Source: Deinococcus marmoris
GTDB taxonomy: Bacteria; Deinococcota; Deinococci; Deinococcales; Deinococcaceae
Length of the DNA: 22,836 nucleotides
NCBI RefSeq assembly: GCF_001949125.1
Contig: NZ_MSTI01000097.1
Span: 1-22,836 of the forward strand
Direction of reading: 5' to 3'
Position numbers and translations under genes: made by a program. Positions 6,770-14,180 of the stretch are shown here, piece by piece; position 1 is the stretch's first letter; each line of letters starts with the position of its first letter. The notes beneath the pieces are model-generated. The model was given only the letters and a program-made list of their open reading frames with translations. It was not told the origin of the DNA and ran no database searches.

Positions 6770-7299
6770 GCCGCACCCCCAGCACCCTCACCGGGGAAGA
6801 GTGGGGCCATCAGATCGCCGGCTTCCGCCTTGCTGCGGGCCTCGTCCTGGGCGCTGGGCAGCGGGGCATAAAGCATCTGGTAATCCACCCGCACGCGGGC
6901 CAGATCAAGCGCCAGCACTAGCACGCGGCCATAGTCCCGCACCTCGACAGCCTCGACAATGCCCGCACAGACGGGCACCGCGTCCGGCATGAAATAGGTG
7001 TCGAAGGCCCCGGCACTTCTCTGGTAGCTGGGGTCATGCTTGAGGGCTGGCCACATCTTTTTAGAGAGCCGATCAAGGGCGAGAATCTGCCGCGCCCCGT
7101 ACAGGGCGGCCATGACCGGCACCGGGTGGGGCAGCGTGCCCGCGTAGCCCTTGATTGCTTCATGCGTCAGCAGATAGCGCCCGCCTTCGCGGATCGCGCC
7201 CAGCTTGCCAGACTTGACCAGTCGCCTCACGGCGTTTTCTGACTTCATAAGGGCCTGGGCAGCGTCCCGCACGGTCAGCAGCTCATAACCGTGTTTCAT
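6766..7299 (-). CDS. HTH-domain protein of replication operon
   Basis: This is a 177-aa protein. Residues 5-52 (E-L-L-T-V-R-D-A-A-Q-A-L-M-K-S-E-N-A-V-R-R-L-V) form a MerR/excisionase-type helix-turn-helix, followed by the wing I-R-E-G-G-R-Y-L-L-T-H-E-A-I. The remaining 120 residues have no recognisable domain: mixed alpha/beta, with V-V-E-V-R-D-Y-G-R-V-like strands and an acidic Ala-rich end. The ATG at 7299 follows the ribosome site AAAGGTGG and overlaps the stop of the preceding 56-aa gene. A DNA-binding protein just before the primase may recognise the origin or regulate copy number. That role is inferred from position only. Confidence 0.7.
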   Translation of the reverse strand: MKHGYELLTVRDAAQALMKSENAVRRLVKSGKLGAIREGGRYLLTHEAIKGYAGTLPHPVPVMAALYGARQILALDRLSKKMWPALKHDPSYQRSAGAFDTYFMPDAVPVCAGIVEAVEVRDYGRVLVLALDLARVRVDYQMLYAPLPSAQDEARSKAEAGDLMAPLFPGEGAGGAA

Positions 7300-7466
7300 G
7301 CGCGCCCACCTTTGGCCGGACGGTAGCCTTCCAGATTCATCAGGGCCTCTAGCACCTTCAGGCCCGCGCCGATGTTGCCGGGGCGCTGGGCGTCCAGGCA
7401 GGCCAGCTCATGCAAACGCGCTAAACTGTTCTTACTCCCCACGGAAGCCGCCGTGGGGCGTTTCAT
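7296..7466 (-). CDS. 56-aa small protein linking excisionase and HTH genes
   Basis: This is a short gene of 56 codons plus stop. Its ATG (7466-7464) overlaps the excisionase-like stop as ATGA, and its own TGA (7298-7296) overlaps the next gene's ATG as ATGA, so it fills the gap between two genes exactly in the way the rest of the operon is built. The protein starts M-K-R-P-T-A-A-S-V-G-S-K-N-S-L-A-R-L, has a helical middle (N-I-G-A-G-L-K-V-L-E-A-L-M-N-L-E) and ends basic (R-P-A-K-G-G-R-A). No family is recognised. An 8-bp hairpin (7437-7444 with 7451-7458) lies near its start and could modulate downstream translation. Confidence 0.6.
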   Translation of the reverse strand: MKRPTAASVGSKNSLARLHELACLDAQRPGNIGAGLKVLEALMNLEGYRPAKGGRA

Positions 7467-7654
7467 TTCTGGCCGCCGTTCAGGAAGTCTTCGATAGCAG
7501 ACAGCGGGACAAGAATCTTCCGGCCCACCTTGATATGGCGCAACTTTCCCGCGCGGATCAGGGCGTAGACGCCGTTACGGCCAATGCCCAGCATGGGAGC
7601 GGCCTCTTCCGGCTTCCGGGTGAGGCGAGTGGGATGTTCTGCGGTTAGAGTCAT
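7463..7654 (-). CDS. Excisionase-like HTH protein
   Basis: This is a 63-aa protein of the excisionase / HTH_17 family. The pattern R-K-P-E-E-A-A-P-M-L-G-I-G-R-N-G-V-Y-A-L-I-R is the helix-turn-helix, and G-K-L-R-H-I-K-V-G-R-K-I-L-V-P-L-S-A-I-E-D-F is the typical wing ending with the final helix. Such proteins bind att-site DNA to steer excision or act as regulators. The ATG at 7654 has a strong ribosome site (AGGAGGT, six bases away). It is the first gene of the leftward replication operon and lies beside the operator-like region. No integrase is next to it, so a regulator role is as likely as excision. Confidence 0.8.
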   Translation of the reverse strand: MTLTAEHPTRLTRKPEEAAPMLGIGRNGVYALIRAGKLRHIKVGRKILVPLSAIEDFLNGGQK

Positions 7655-7809
7655 GGTGCGACCTCCTATGGGGTCGTGCGGGGTGCCCTTTGCGGGTGCC
7701 CAGGCTTAGGGGTGCGTAGGCGTGGCTTTCTTTGCCGGATGACATGCCTACGCGCTTTCGTGTCGTACTGCGTGGGTCTTGCTCCCGCGCATGTCCTCCC
7801 GTGTCATTA
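7655..7809. promoter_or_regulatory. Control region of replication operon with inverted and direct repeats
   Basis: Upstream of the excisionase-like gene there is an 8-bp inverted repeat (GCGTAGGC at 7714-7721, GCCTACGC at 7746-7753), two GGGTGCCC copies (7681-7688 and 7694-7701) and a small CGACC/GGTCG pair (within 7659-7676) around the ribosome site. These look like binding sites for the element's own HTH proteins. No strong leftward promoter sequence can be identified. Confidence 0.45.
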
Positions 7810-7864
7810 CGTTACATGCCCCGTGTAACGAGTACAATGCCCATATGGCGCTTATCCCGTTACA
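7810..7864 (+). promoter_or_regulatory. Promoter with overlapping palindromic operator
   Basis: A rightward promoter candidate is GTTACA (7811-7816), a 16-base spacer, then TACAAT (7833-7838). It is overlapped by a perfect 7-bp palindrome CGTTACA-(7)-TGTAACG (7810-7830), and CGTTACA is repeated at 7858-7864, downstream of the start point. This arrangement suggests a repressor that blocks the promoter of the zinc-finger gene starting at 7889. The region may also carry divergent leftward initiation. Confidence 0.55.
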
Positions 7865-7888
7865 CTGCCGTTTCACAGGCAGGCAGGC

Positions 7889-8695
7889 ATGAGCAAGAGC
7901 GGGCCGCAGTTGGGCCGGTTGATGCAATACGTTTGCCAGGACGGCTATGAACTGCTTCATACAGGCGTGGGTGGATTTCCAGAAGGTCTGAAGGCGAAGA
8001 CAGATCGATTTGTCGCCGGTTACCCTTACGAAGAACCTTCGCTTTTGCATGACTTTGCCAATGTCACAGACCCGGAAGACCTTCCAGCCTTCTGCGATAG
8101 ATACGGCCTTTTGACAACCGACCCGGATGGTGTCGAGAATGTGCCCCACCTTTATCGTGAGGCCCAGTTTTTCCGAGGGGTTCTCTCGGCCTGGGTGAGT
8201 CTTAAGCCAGGAAAAGAACCTGTTCTGGCGGAAGTGCTGAATAATATTCAAGTTTCCGAAGACGGAATAGTAAGTGTCACATTCACTGACGGTAGCGGTA
8301 TGGCTTGGCCCGCGTCTGGCATTATCGGCCCATCTCCAATTGTCGAGAATCACGGTTACAGTCAGAAGTTCACTGAAGACCAATTGCACCAATTTATAGC
8401 GACAGTCATCACTCAAAAAATGAGCCAGCATGGCGGGATTAGCATTACTGCGGAGCCTTATAAGACGACTGACCAGAGCCGGGCCAATATCAGGACGTTT
8501 ATACGCCCCGCTTGCTTGTTGGTCGCGCTCTGGCACATGCTCTCTGAATTGGTGGGCACAGAAGAGTCTTTCGGTCAGTGTGGCCAGTGTGGAAGATGGT
8601 TCAGGGCTTCCGGCAAGAATGCCCACCTGAAGGTCTATTGCTCCGGCGCTTGCCGTGTGCGGCATCACCGCACTTTGAAAGCGCCCAGACTCTGA
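7889..8695 (+). CDS. Protein with C-terminal CGNR-like zinc finger
   Basis: This is a 268-aa protein I cannot assign to a named family. The last 38 residues hold C-x2-C-x16-C-x3-C (Cys 231, 234, 251, 255: C-G-Q-C-G-R-W-F, then V-Y-C-S-G-A-C-R-V-R-H-H-R), a treble-clef zinc finger like the CGNR type found in bacterial transcription factors. The first 200 residues are mixed alpha/beta without visible catalytic motifs. Base composition is clearly less GC-rich than the neighbours, so it may be a recent acquisition. It stands alone on the + strand between the operator region and the attachment scar, a common spot for cargo such as defence genes. The ribosome site is weak (AGGCAGG). Function is unknown. 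Confidence 0.75.
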   Translation: MSKSGPQLGRLMQYVCQDGYELLHTGVGGFPEGLKAKTDRFVAGYPYEEPSLLHDFANVTDPEDLPAFCDRYGLLTTDPDGVENVPHLYREAQFFRGVLSAWVSLKPGKEPVLAEVLNNIQVSEDGIVSVTFTDGSGMAWPASGIIGPSPIVENHGYSQKFTEDQLHQFIATVITQKMSQHGGISITAEPYKTTDQSRANIRTFIRPACLLVALWHMLSELVGTEESFGQCGQCGRWFRASGKNAHLKVYCSGACRVRHHRTLKAPRL

Positions 8696-8716
8696 CGCGT
8701 GCCCAACGCGTGCCCA
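8695..8716 (+). repeat. Tandem 11-bp repeat near attachment site
   Basis: ACGCGTGCCCA occurs twice in tandem (8695-8705, 8706-8716), overlapping the stop of the zinc-finger gene, about 140 bp from the tRNA scar. Tyrosine recombinases often use short direct repeats of this kind as arm-type sites near att, so this is a plausible but unproven integrase or excisionase site. Confidence 0.7.
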
Positions 8717-8857
8717 ACCGATACGGGACGAACGGGCATGAAATAAGCTGTGCGGTACTCTCGCTCGAAAGTTAAAGCAGGAAACACCGCGCCCAGACGC
8801 ACGAATCCCCATCGGGTAAACTGGAATGGAACGGCCCGACATGAGCCGCCGTACACT

Positions 8858-8901
8858 TGAAAATCGTTGGGTCGCCGGTTCAAGTCCGGCTCTGGCCACC
8901 A
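8858..8901 (+). tRNA. Displaced 3' half of tRNA-Phe(GAA), attachment-site scar
   Basis: Reading 5' to 3': the anticodon GAA at 8859-8861, the anticodon-stem half TCGTT, a variable loop, the T arm GCCGG-TTCAAGT-CCGGC, the acceptor half TCTGGCC, discriminator A and CCA at 8899-8901. The distance from anticodon base 34 to CCA base 76 is exactly 42, as in a standard tRNA. The expected partner strand (GGCCAGA) and the 5' anticodon stem are absent upstream, so this is not a functional gene. It marks the end of an integrated element; the intact tRNA-Phe should be at the other end. Confidence 0.85.
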
Positions 8902-8906
8902 AGTTT

Positions 8907-8933
8907 AAACCTCGTCTCCGGGCGGGGTTTTTT
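8907..8933 (+). terminator. Terminator after tRNA-Phe fragment
   Basis: AAACCTCG (8907-8914) pairs with CGGGGTTT (8923-8930) across the loop TCTCCGGG and is followed by more T residues. This is the original terminator of the tRNA-Phe transcript. On the other strand it may also stop the Nudix operon, which ends at 8946. Confidence 0.75.
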
Positions 8934-8945
8934 CGTTGTCTGGGT

Positions 8946-9410
8946 TCACGCTTCCCGGTTCACGATGTGCCGCACCGTTCTATTGTCCCCATCCAGCAAT
9001 TCGCGCACGATCAGGGGGTAGACGGGGCGCGACTCAAGCCCGGCCAGCGGAATCCACTCGCAGACCACCTCGGCATTGTCCAGCACGGTGAACGGCTCGT
9101 CGGGCAGTTCGGGCGGGGCGTCCATGCGGAAGTAAAAGCCGATCTCATGCTGACGCCGATGCGCCGGGCCGAAGAAGTTTTCCACGACGCCCAGCAACCG
9201 CAGTTCGCCGGGTGACGTGCCAGTTTCCTCGCGCCATTCGCGCTCGGCACAACTTCGGGCATCTTCATCTGTGGCGAGCGCGCCGCCGGGCAGATACCAG
9301 AAGCCGATGCCGGATTCGGTGTTCGCCAGCAGCTTGCCGTCCCGCACGCAGATGATCGCCACCCGGACGCTGAATTTCAGGCCACCCAGCGGAATGCGGA
9401 TGTCGGTCAT
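8946..9410 (-). CDS. Nudix hydrolase
   Basis: This is a 154-aa enzyme of the Nudix superfamily, which cleaves nucleoside diphosphates linked to another group. The Nudix box is complete: G-x5-E-x7-R-E-x-x-E-E-x-G, reading G-A-L-A-T-D-E, D-A-R-S-C-A-E, R-E-W-R-E-E-T-G-T (about residues 43-66). The length is typical of single-domain members. The family is broad, and the substrate (8-oxo-dGTP, ADP-ribose, NDP-sugar and others) cannot be told from the box. The ATG at 9410 overlaps the stop of the LRV-repeat gene (ATGA), making it the last gene of the MoxR operon. Deinococci have many Nudix genes, often linked to nucleotide-pool cleaning after oxidative stress. Confidence 0.9.
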   Translation of the reverse strand: MTDIRIPLGGLKFSVRVAIICVRDGKLLANTESGIGFWYLPGGALATDEDARSCAEREWREETGTSPGELRLLGVVENFFGPAHRRQHEIGFYFRMDAPPELPDEPFTVLDNAEVVCEWIPLAGLESRPVYPLIVRELLDGDNRTVRHIVNREA

Positions 9411-10807
9411 GCCAGCTCGGCCTCGGCCCGTACACTGGCGTCCTCGTCGTGTTGCAGGCGTTCGCGCAGGATGGGAGAGAGGTCTGTGCGGCCTGCCACG
9501 GCCAGCCGCACCCCGGCGTCCGAATCCTCACCCAGCGCCTGAAGCAACGCGTGCGGGAGGTTTTTGTGGGCAGCGGCAGCCCGACGCACCCCGATATTCG
9601 CGTCCTGGGCCAGCGTCGCCAGCGTGTCCGATCCCGGCGCTGCGGCATAGGCCACCGCCCGCCGCACCTCCGCATTTTCATCTGTCGCCAACCGCGCCAG
9701 TCGCTGTGGTCCCAGATCGGGCCGTACCGCCAGAATCGTGCGGATGGTGGGGTCCGTGTCGGCCAGCAGCACGTCCAGCACGCTGGCGGGCAGAGGATCG
9801 GCGCTGGCGACATGCAGGCGGATGTCCTGCTCGGGGGCGCGGGCCAGCGCCAGGATCGCGCCCTCGGGCAGGTCCTCGCGCTCCAGCACGGCGCGGCGCA
9901 CCGATTCGGCCTCGTCGTGGGCGAGCTTTTCTAACACTTCTGCGGAGGCATCTGGACGGCGGGCCAGGGCGGCGCGCACATCCGGGTCCGCGTCGGTCTC
10001 GGCCCGGAACAGCCACGCGGCAGGCACGCTCCAGGCTTGCAGGGCGGCGGCGCGGACCAGGGCCTCGTCGCTGCTGGCCAGCCATTCACGCACGTTGCGG
10101 GGCAGGTCCATCCGGCGGGCCAGGGTGGCCAGCACGTCCGTATCGCCGTCCGCCGCCAGCGTCAGCATGCAGTCCAGCGGCAGGTCCAGACGGCGGGCAA
10201 CACTGGCGCGCACCAGACCGTGGCCGTCCTGCACCAGCGTCCGCAATACGTCGCCGGGCAGGTCGGCGCGGGCGGCCACGGCTTTTCGCACGTCGTAATC
10301 GTCGTCGGCGGCCAGTTGGCGGGTCAGCGCGGGCGAGAGTTCGGAGCGCCTCGCCACCGCCTCCCGGATCTGCCAGCCCGCGTCCCCGGCCAGCGCCGCC
10401 ACCCGCACCTCACTCAACTGTGGGCGCGAGGCCAGCGCCGTTCGCACGCTGTAGTCCTCATGGCGCAGCGCGGCGTCCAGCACCCATTCGGGGACCGTGG
10501 GCAGGGACAGCAACGCCGCCACCCCCTCTCCCGGAAACACGTTCAGGAAGCCGGGACGCGCCAGCCGCAGCAGGGGCAGCCCCGGATTGTCCAGCACGTC
10601 CTGCGGGTAGGCGGCGGCCAGCGCGCCCAGCACCTCCAGCGGCGCGTTGGGATGCCGGGCCACCCGCGCGCGAACCCGCGCGTCTGGGTGGGCGCTCAGG
10701 CCCGACAGCACCGACGCCGTGGCGCGGGGGTGCGCCGCCGCTTCCAGCGCCCCGTCCACCCCCAGGGCGGTCAGCGTACGTGGATCGAGTTCAGAAGGCG
10801 TGGTCAT
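9407..10807 (-). CDS. LRV (leucine-rich repeat variant) repeat protein
   Basis: This is a 466-aa solenoid protein made of about 14-16 units of 26 residues with the consensus x-V-A-x-R-x-D-L-P-x-x-V-L-x-x-L-A-x-D-x-D-x-x-V-R-x. The best-formed units cover about residues 120-460. This matches the LRV family, a right-handed helix-repeat fold used for binding other macromolecules. The known Azotobacter LRV protein has an N-terminal Fe-S cluster; the Cys residues for that are not seen here. There is no signal peptide. The gene overlaps the end of nudC by 17 bases and the Nudix gene by four, so it is part of the MoxR operon and probably acts as a scaffold or recruiter for its partners (inference). 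Confidence 0.85.
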   Translation of the reverse strand: MTTPSELDPRTLTALGVDGALEAAAHPRATASVLSGLSAHPDARVRARVARHPNAPLEVLGALAAAYPQDVLDNPGLPLLRLARPGFLNVFPGEGVAALLSLPTVPEWVLDAALRHEDYSVRTALASRPQLSEVRVAALAGDAGWQIREAVARRSELSPALTRQLAADDDYDVRKAVAARADLPGDVLRTLVQDGHGLVRASVARRLDLPLDCMLTLAADGDTDVLATLARRMDLPRNVREWLASSDEALVRAAALQAWSVPAAWLFRAETDADPDVRAALARRPDASAEVLEKLAHDEAESVRRAVLEREDLPEGAILALARAPEQDIRLHVASADPLPASVLDVLLADTDPTIRTILAVRPDLGPQRLARLATDENAEVRRAVAYAAAPGSDTLATLAQDANIGVRRAAAAHKNLPHALLQALGEDSDAGVRLAVAGRTDLSPILRERLQHDEDASVRAEAELA

Positions 10808-11642
10808 GGGGGACAGGATAGGGGTCTGGTGGGCCGAGGCTCAGGGACACGGCGCGGTCAATGAGCTGGCGGGCGATGCTGAAGGGTGCTGGAAGGGCAG
10901 GCAGATTGGAGACGGAGAACCACTGCGCGTCCTCAATCTCTTCCGGCTGGAGCGCGATCTCGCCGCCGCCGTATTCGGCGTCAAAGCCGATCATCAGCGA
11001 GTGGGGGAAGGGCCAGGGCTGGCTCAGGACGTAGCGCAGGTTCTTGATATTCACGCCCACTTCCTCCAGCACCTCGCGGGCGGCGGCGGCTTCCAGCGTC
11101 TCGGAGGGCTGCACGAAGCCCGCCAGCGCGGAGAACATGTCAGGGGGGAAATTGGGGCCGCGCGCCAGCAGCAACTCCGTCTGTGCGCCCGCGCCGCGCC
11201 GGATCAGGACCATCGCCACCGGGGCCACACGCGGGTAAACGCTCAGGCCGCAGTTGGGGCAGGCTTTGGCGTACTCGTACCCTGTGAAGGCCAGCGGCGT
11301 GGCGCAGTGGCCGCAGAACTGGTGTGTGCGGTCAAACTCCACCACCTGTGCGGCAAATCCGGCCAGCCCGAACAAATCTTCACTCAGGCGGCCAAACAAT
11401 GAACGCAATGGCGAAAGGGCATATCCAGCAGGAACTTCGCCTGCCAGTTGTGCGGCGGCATACGCCTGACCATTCAACTGGCCCAGCGAGTTGGTCAACT
11501 CAAGCTCAAACTCCTCCGCGCGGCCTACGGGCAAGGTGTCGTCCTCGCGCAGCAGCAGGCGGCCCTTCTGGAAGATGAACCAGTGGGCCTCGCCCTGCGG
11601 CACGCCTGATTGAATTTCAAAGTGTGTGGGACGCGAAACCAT
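10791..11642 (-). CDS. nudC: NAD(+) diphosphatase NudC
   Basis: This is a 283-aa Nudix enzyme that splits NAD(H) into NMN(H) and AMP; in E. coli the same enzyme removes NAD caps from RNA. It shows the full NudC plan: an N-terminal domain, a four-Cys zinc ribbon (F-C-G-H-C and C-P-N-C-G), P-R-V-A-P-V-A-M-V-L-I, the Nudix box (G-F-V-Q-P-S-E-T-L-E, then R-E-V-L-E-E-V-G-V) and the diagnostic S-Q-P-W-P-F-P-x-S motif that sets NAD specificity. The length is slightly above the E. coli enzyme (257 aa). The ATG at 11642 overlaps the VWA gene stop by one base (TAATG), with GAGGAAGG as ribosome site. It is in the middle of the MoxR operon. Confidence 0.95.
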   Translation of the reverse strand: MVSRPTHFEIQSGVPQGEAHWFIFQKGRLLLREDDTLPVGRAEEFELELTNSLGQLNGQAYAAAQLAGEVPAGYALSPLRSLFGRLSEDLFGLAGFAAQVVEFDRTHQFCGHCATPLAFTGYEYAKACPNCGLSVYPRVAPVAMVLIRRGAGAQTELLLARGPNFPPDMFSALAGFVQPSETLEAAAAREVLEEVGVNIKNLRYVLSQPWPFPHSLMIGFDAEYGGGEIALQPEEIEDAQWFSVSNLPALPAPFSIARQLIDRAVSLSLGPPDPYPVPHDHAF

Positions 11643-12763
11643 TACCCTTCCTCCAGCCGCAGGACCTCACCGAAGGGGAAACCCTCATCCTCCAGCCCGC
11701 CGGGCGGGACCACCCACAGCGTCGGCATCTGCGGGGCCGTCTCGGGGAAATCGCCGTAACCGTCGGTCAGGTAGATCAACACGTCCGGCTCGTGATCGTC
11801 CAGCAGAGCGAAGATAGGGCGGAAATCGGTGCCGCCGCCCCCTTGTGGTGGGGGAATGTCGCTGCCAGGGGACAGTTCGTGCGGCCCATACGCCTCGGTG
11901 TCGGCGTAATAAAGGGTGGCGCGAACGTGCGGGTACGCGCCCAGCACGCCCTGAACCTCGCCCACCAGCGCCTTGACCGCCTCGTCGTCCACGCTGCCGG
12001 AGGTGTCCACGGCGATCAGCGCGGTCAGCGATTCGTCGTCCAGCGCTTCCAGATACAGGCCGCGCCCCACGAAACGGCGGTCAAAGCCTCCAAAATCCAC
12101 CGGAGTCCGCGCCAGAAAACGCCACAGGTGCGCCCGCCAGTCCAGCCGCGCCGGGGCCAGCCGCGCCAGCTCGCGGTGCGCGCCCAGCGGATCGTCGCCC
12201 TGGCCGCCGCTCATGGCGTCCATGCTGCGGGCCTTCGCCATTGCCTGCTGCCACTGCTTCGCGGCGGACGAGGGATTTTTGCCATTCTTGGGGGGCGCGT
12301 CACTGGGGGGACCGTCCAGCAGATCGTCACCGCCCTCGTCACCCTCGCCGTCCTCCTCGCCCTCGGCCATCAGCGCGGTGTAGACCTCCTCCACGCTCAG
12401 CTTTTCCAGATGGTCATCGCGGCGGGAAGTCGGCGGTGTGGGCAGGCCCGCCGCCTCCACCATGCCGTTGACGATCAGATCGGCGGATTTGTTCCAGCGC
12501 TTCTTCTCGCGCGGGCCGCGCCGTTCCACATGCGACAGCGCGGCGTGCAGAACCTCGTGCAGCAGCAGCCCGTCCAGCACGTCAGGGGGTAGCGAGGCCG
12601 CTACCTCTGGATTCACGTAGACCCGTTCGCCGTCCGTCCCCGCCGCCGCCACTTCCTTTGACGGCACGAATTCCGCGTGCAGCAGCAGCGTGGCAAAAAA
12701 GGCCGACTTGCCGCGAATCCGCAGCCGCGAACCGGAAATCAGGTGCCGGAAGTCGGGGGTCAT
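11642..12763 (-). CDS. VWA / metallopeptidase-like protein (DUF2201 type)
   Basis: This is a 373-aa protein. The N-terminal half has a zincin-like helix L-L-H-E-V-L-H-A-A-L-S-H (HEVLH = HExxH) as in DUF2201_N. A low-complexity acidic linker (many Glu/Gly/Asp) follows, then a C-terminal von Willebrand A domain with MIDAS residues D-T-S-G-S-V, T-D-F and T-D-G-Y-G-D. Such proteins are regular partners of MoxR AAA+ ATPases: the ATPase is thought to remodel or load metal-dependent targets held by the VWA domain. Whether the HEVLH helix is a working protease is unknown. The start is the ATG at 12763. It is the second gene of the operon, 110 bp after moxR, with a repeat-rich hairpin between them. 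Confidence 0.88.
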   Translation of the reverse strand: MTPDFRHLISGSRLRIRGKSAFFATLLLHAEFVPSKEVAAAGTDGERVYVNPEVAASLPPDVLDGLLLHEVLHAALSHVERRGPREKKRWNKSADLIVNGMVEAAGLPTPPTSRRDDHLEKLSVEEVYTALMAEGEEDGEGDEGGDDLLDGPPSDAPPKNGKNPSSAAKQWQQAMAKARSMDAMSGGQGDDPLGAHRELARLAPARLDWRAHLWRFLARTPVDFGGFDRRFVGRGLYLEALDDESLTALIAVDTSGSVDDEAVKALVGEVQGVLGAYPHVRATLYYADTEAYGPHELSPGSDIPPPQGGGGTDFRPIFALLDDHEPDVLIYLTDGYGDFPETAPQMPTLWVVPPGGLEDEGFPFGEVLRLEEG

Positions 12764-12785
12764 CGGGCCGCCTGAGCGGCGTTGA

Positions 12786-12873
12786 TGGATGATTGTAGAT
12801 GGTTGATGGAAAAAGGCCCGGCTCCATCAACCATCATCCATTGACCAGCGACCATCCACCCTTGACCATCCAC

Positions 12874-12874
<1 letters not shown>
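12786..12874. repeat. Dispersed-type intergenic repeat with long hairpin
   Basis: A 13-bp stem (12798-12810 GATGGTTGATGGA with 12823-12835) is extended by an outer stem (12786-12793 with 12833-12840) across a small bulge. To its right is a 14-bp-period repeat of GACCATCCACC (12850-12860, 12864-12874). The composition, GATGG/CCATC words, differs from the flanking genes. It resembles the small non-coding repeats described in Deinococcus genomes. It sits between moxR and its VWA partner and may tune their ratio by forming an RNA hairpin. Confidence 0.7.
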
Positions 12875-13899
<1,025 letters not shown>

Positions 13900-13936
13900 G
13901 GCAAAAGCTCCTTTGGAGTGGTGTGGGAGGTGGGTA

Positions 13937-13976
13937 AGCAGGGAACGCTCAGGCTTCAGAGGCTAGCGTGCCTGCT
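13937..13976. promoter_or_regulatory. Imperfect palindrome upstream of MoxR operon
   Basis: AGCAGG-GA-ACGCT (13937-13949) pairs with AGCGT-G-CCTGCT (13965-13976) around a 15-base loop, 38 bp before the TTG start. It could be an operator or an mRNA leader hairpin of the MoxR operon. No clear promoter could be placed. The rest of the 293-bp divergent gap holds only the palindrome at 14109-14123 and the helicase promoter. Confidence 0.4.
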
Positions 13977-14108
13977 GGGGCGGCAATGGTGCGATGGGCA
14001 AAGTCTGTGACCGTCCGGCTCAGGCCGGGGCGTGGACTGTGAGACTCTTGCATTCGTGCCACACGCGGTGCAGGCATTTGCCGTCCCACCCGGCAGACCC
14101 TGACCGAC

Positions 14109-14123
14109 TTGAACCCGGTTCAA
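14109..14123. promoter_or_regulatory. Perfect palindrome, candidate operator
   Basis: TTGAACC-C-GGTTCAA is a perfect 15-bp palindrome 58 bp upstream of the helicase -10 box. Eleven of its bases (ACCCGGTTCAA) recur at 20674-20684 upstream of the degV promoter. It may be a binding site for one shared regulator. Confidence 0.45.
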
Positions 14124-14180
14124 TTTTCCTGAGCGCTGAGTCTGCTGTTGCATCCCATGCCTCACCTTCTGTAACCCCTC

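Larger units (their letters stand above)
1..8901. mobile_element. Integrative element (right part), integrated at tRNA-Phe
   Basis: The right boundary is a 3' half-tRNA-Phe with no 5' half, which is the scar left when a tyrosine-recombinase element integrates into the 3' part of a tRNA gene. Left of it lie an excisionase-like HTH gene, a RepB-like primase, a RepA-like helicase and unfamiliar cargo genes, a typical content for an integrated plasmid or satellite. Right of it begin ordinary chromosomal genes. The tRNA fragment is on the + strand, so the intact, reconstituted tRNA-Phe and the left end should lie beyond position 1. No integrase, conjugation or capsid gene is visible, so the element is seen only in part. 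Its extent to the left is unknown. Confidence 0.7.

Noticed and set aside
7801..7864. Deinococcus radiation/desiccation response motif
   Set aside because: The palindrome CGTTACA/TGTAACG does not match the known RDRM pattern as I remember it; no such motif was found elsewhere by eye.
8826..8901. Complete functional tRNA gene
   Set aside because: The 5' acceptor strand, D arm and 5' anticodon stem are missing; only the anticodon-to-CCA half matches.
7748..8902. 384-residue open frame on the minus strand
   Set aside because: It begins with the M-V-A-R-A-G-L-E-P-A-T pattern typical of translated antisense tRNA, then runs antisense to the better supported zinc-finger gene and through the operator region.
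9217..10821. 534-residue plus-strand open frame
   Set aside because: Arg/Pro/Ala-rich shadow of the LRV-repeat and Nudix genes.
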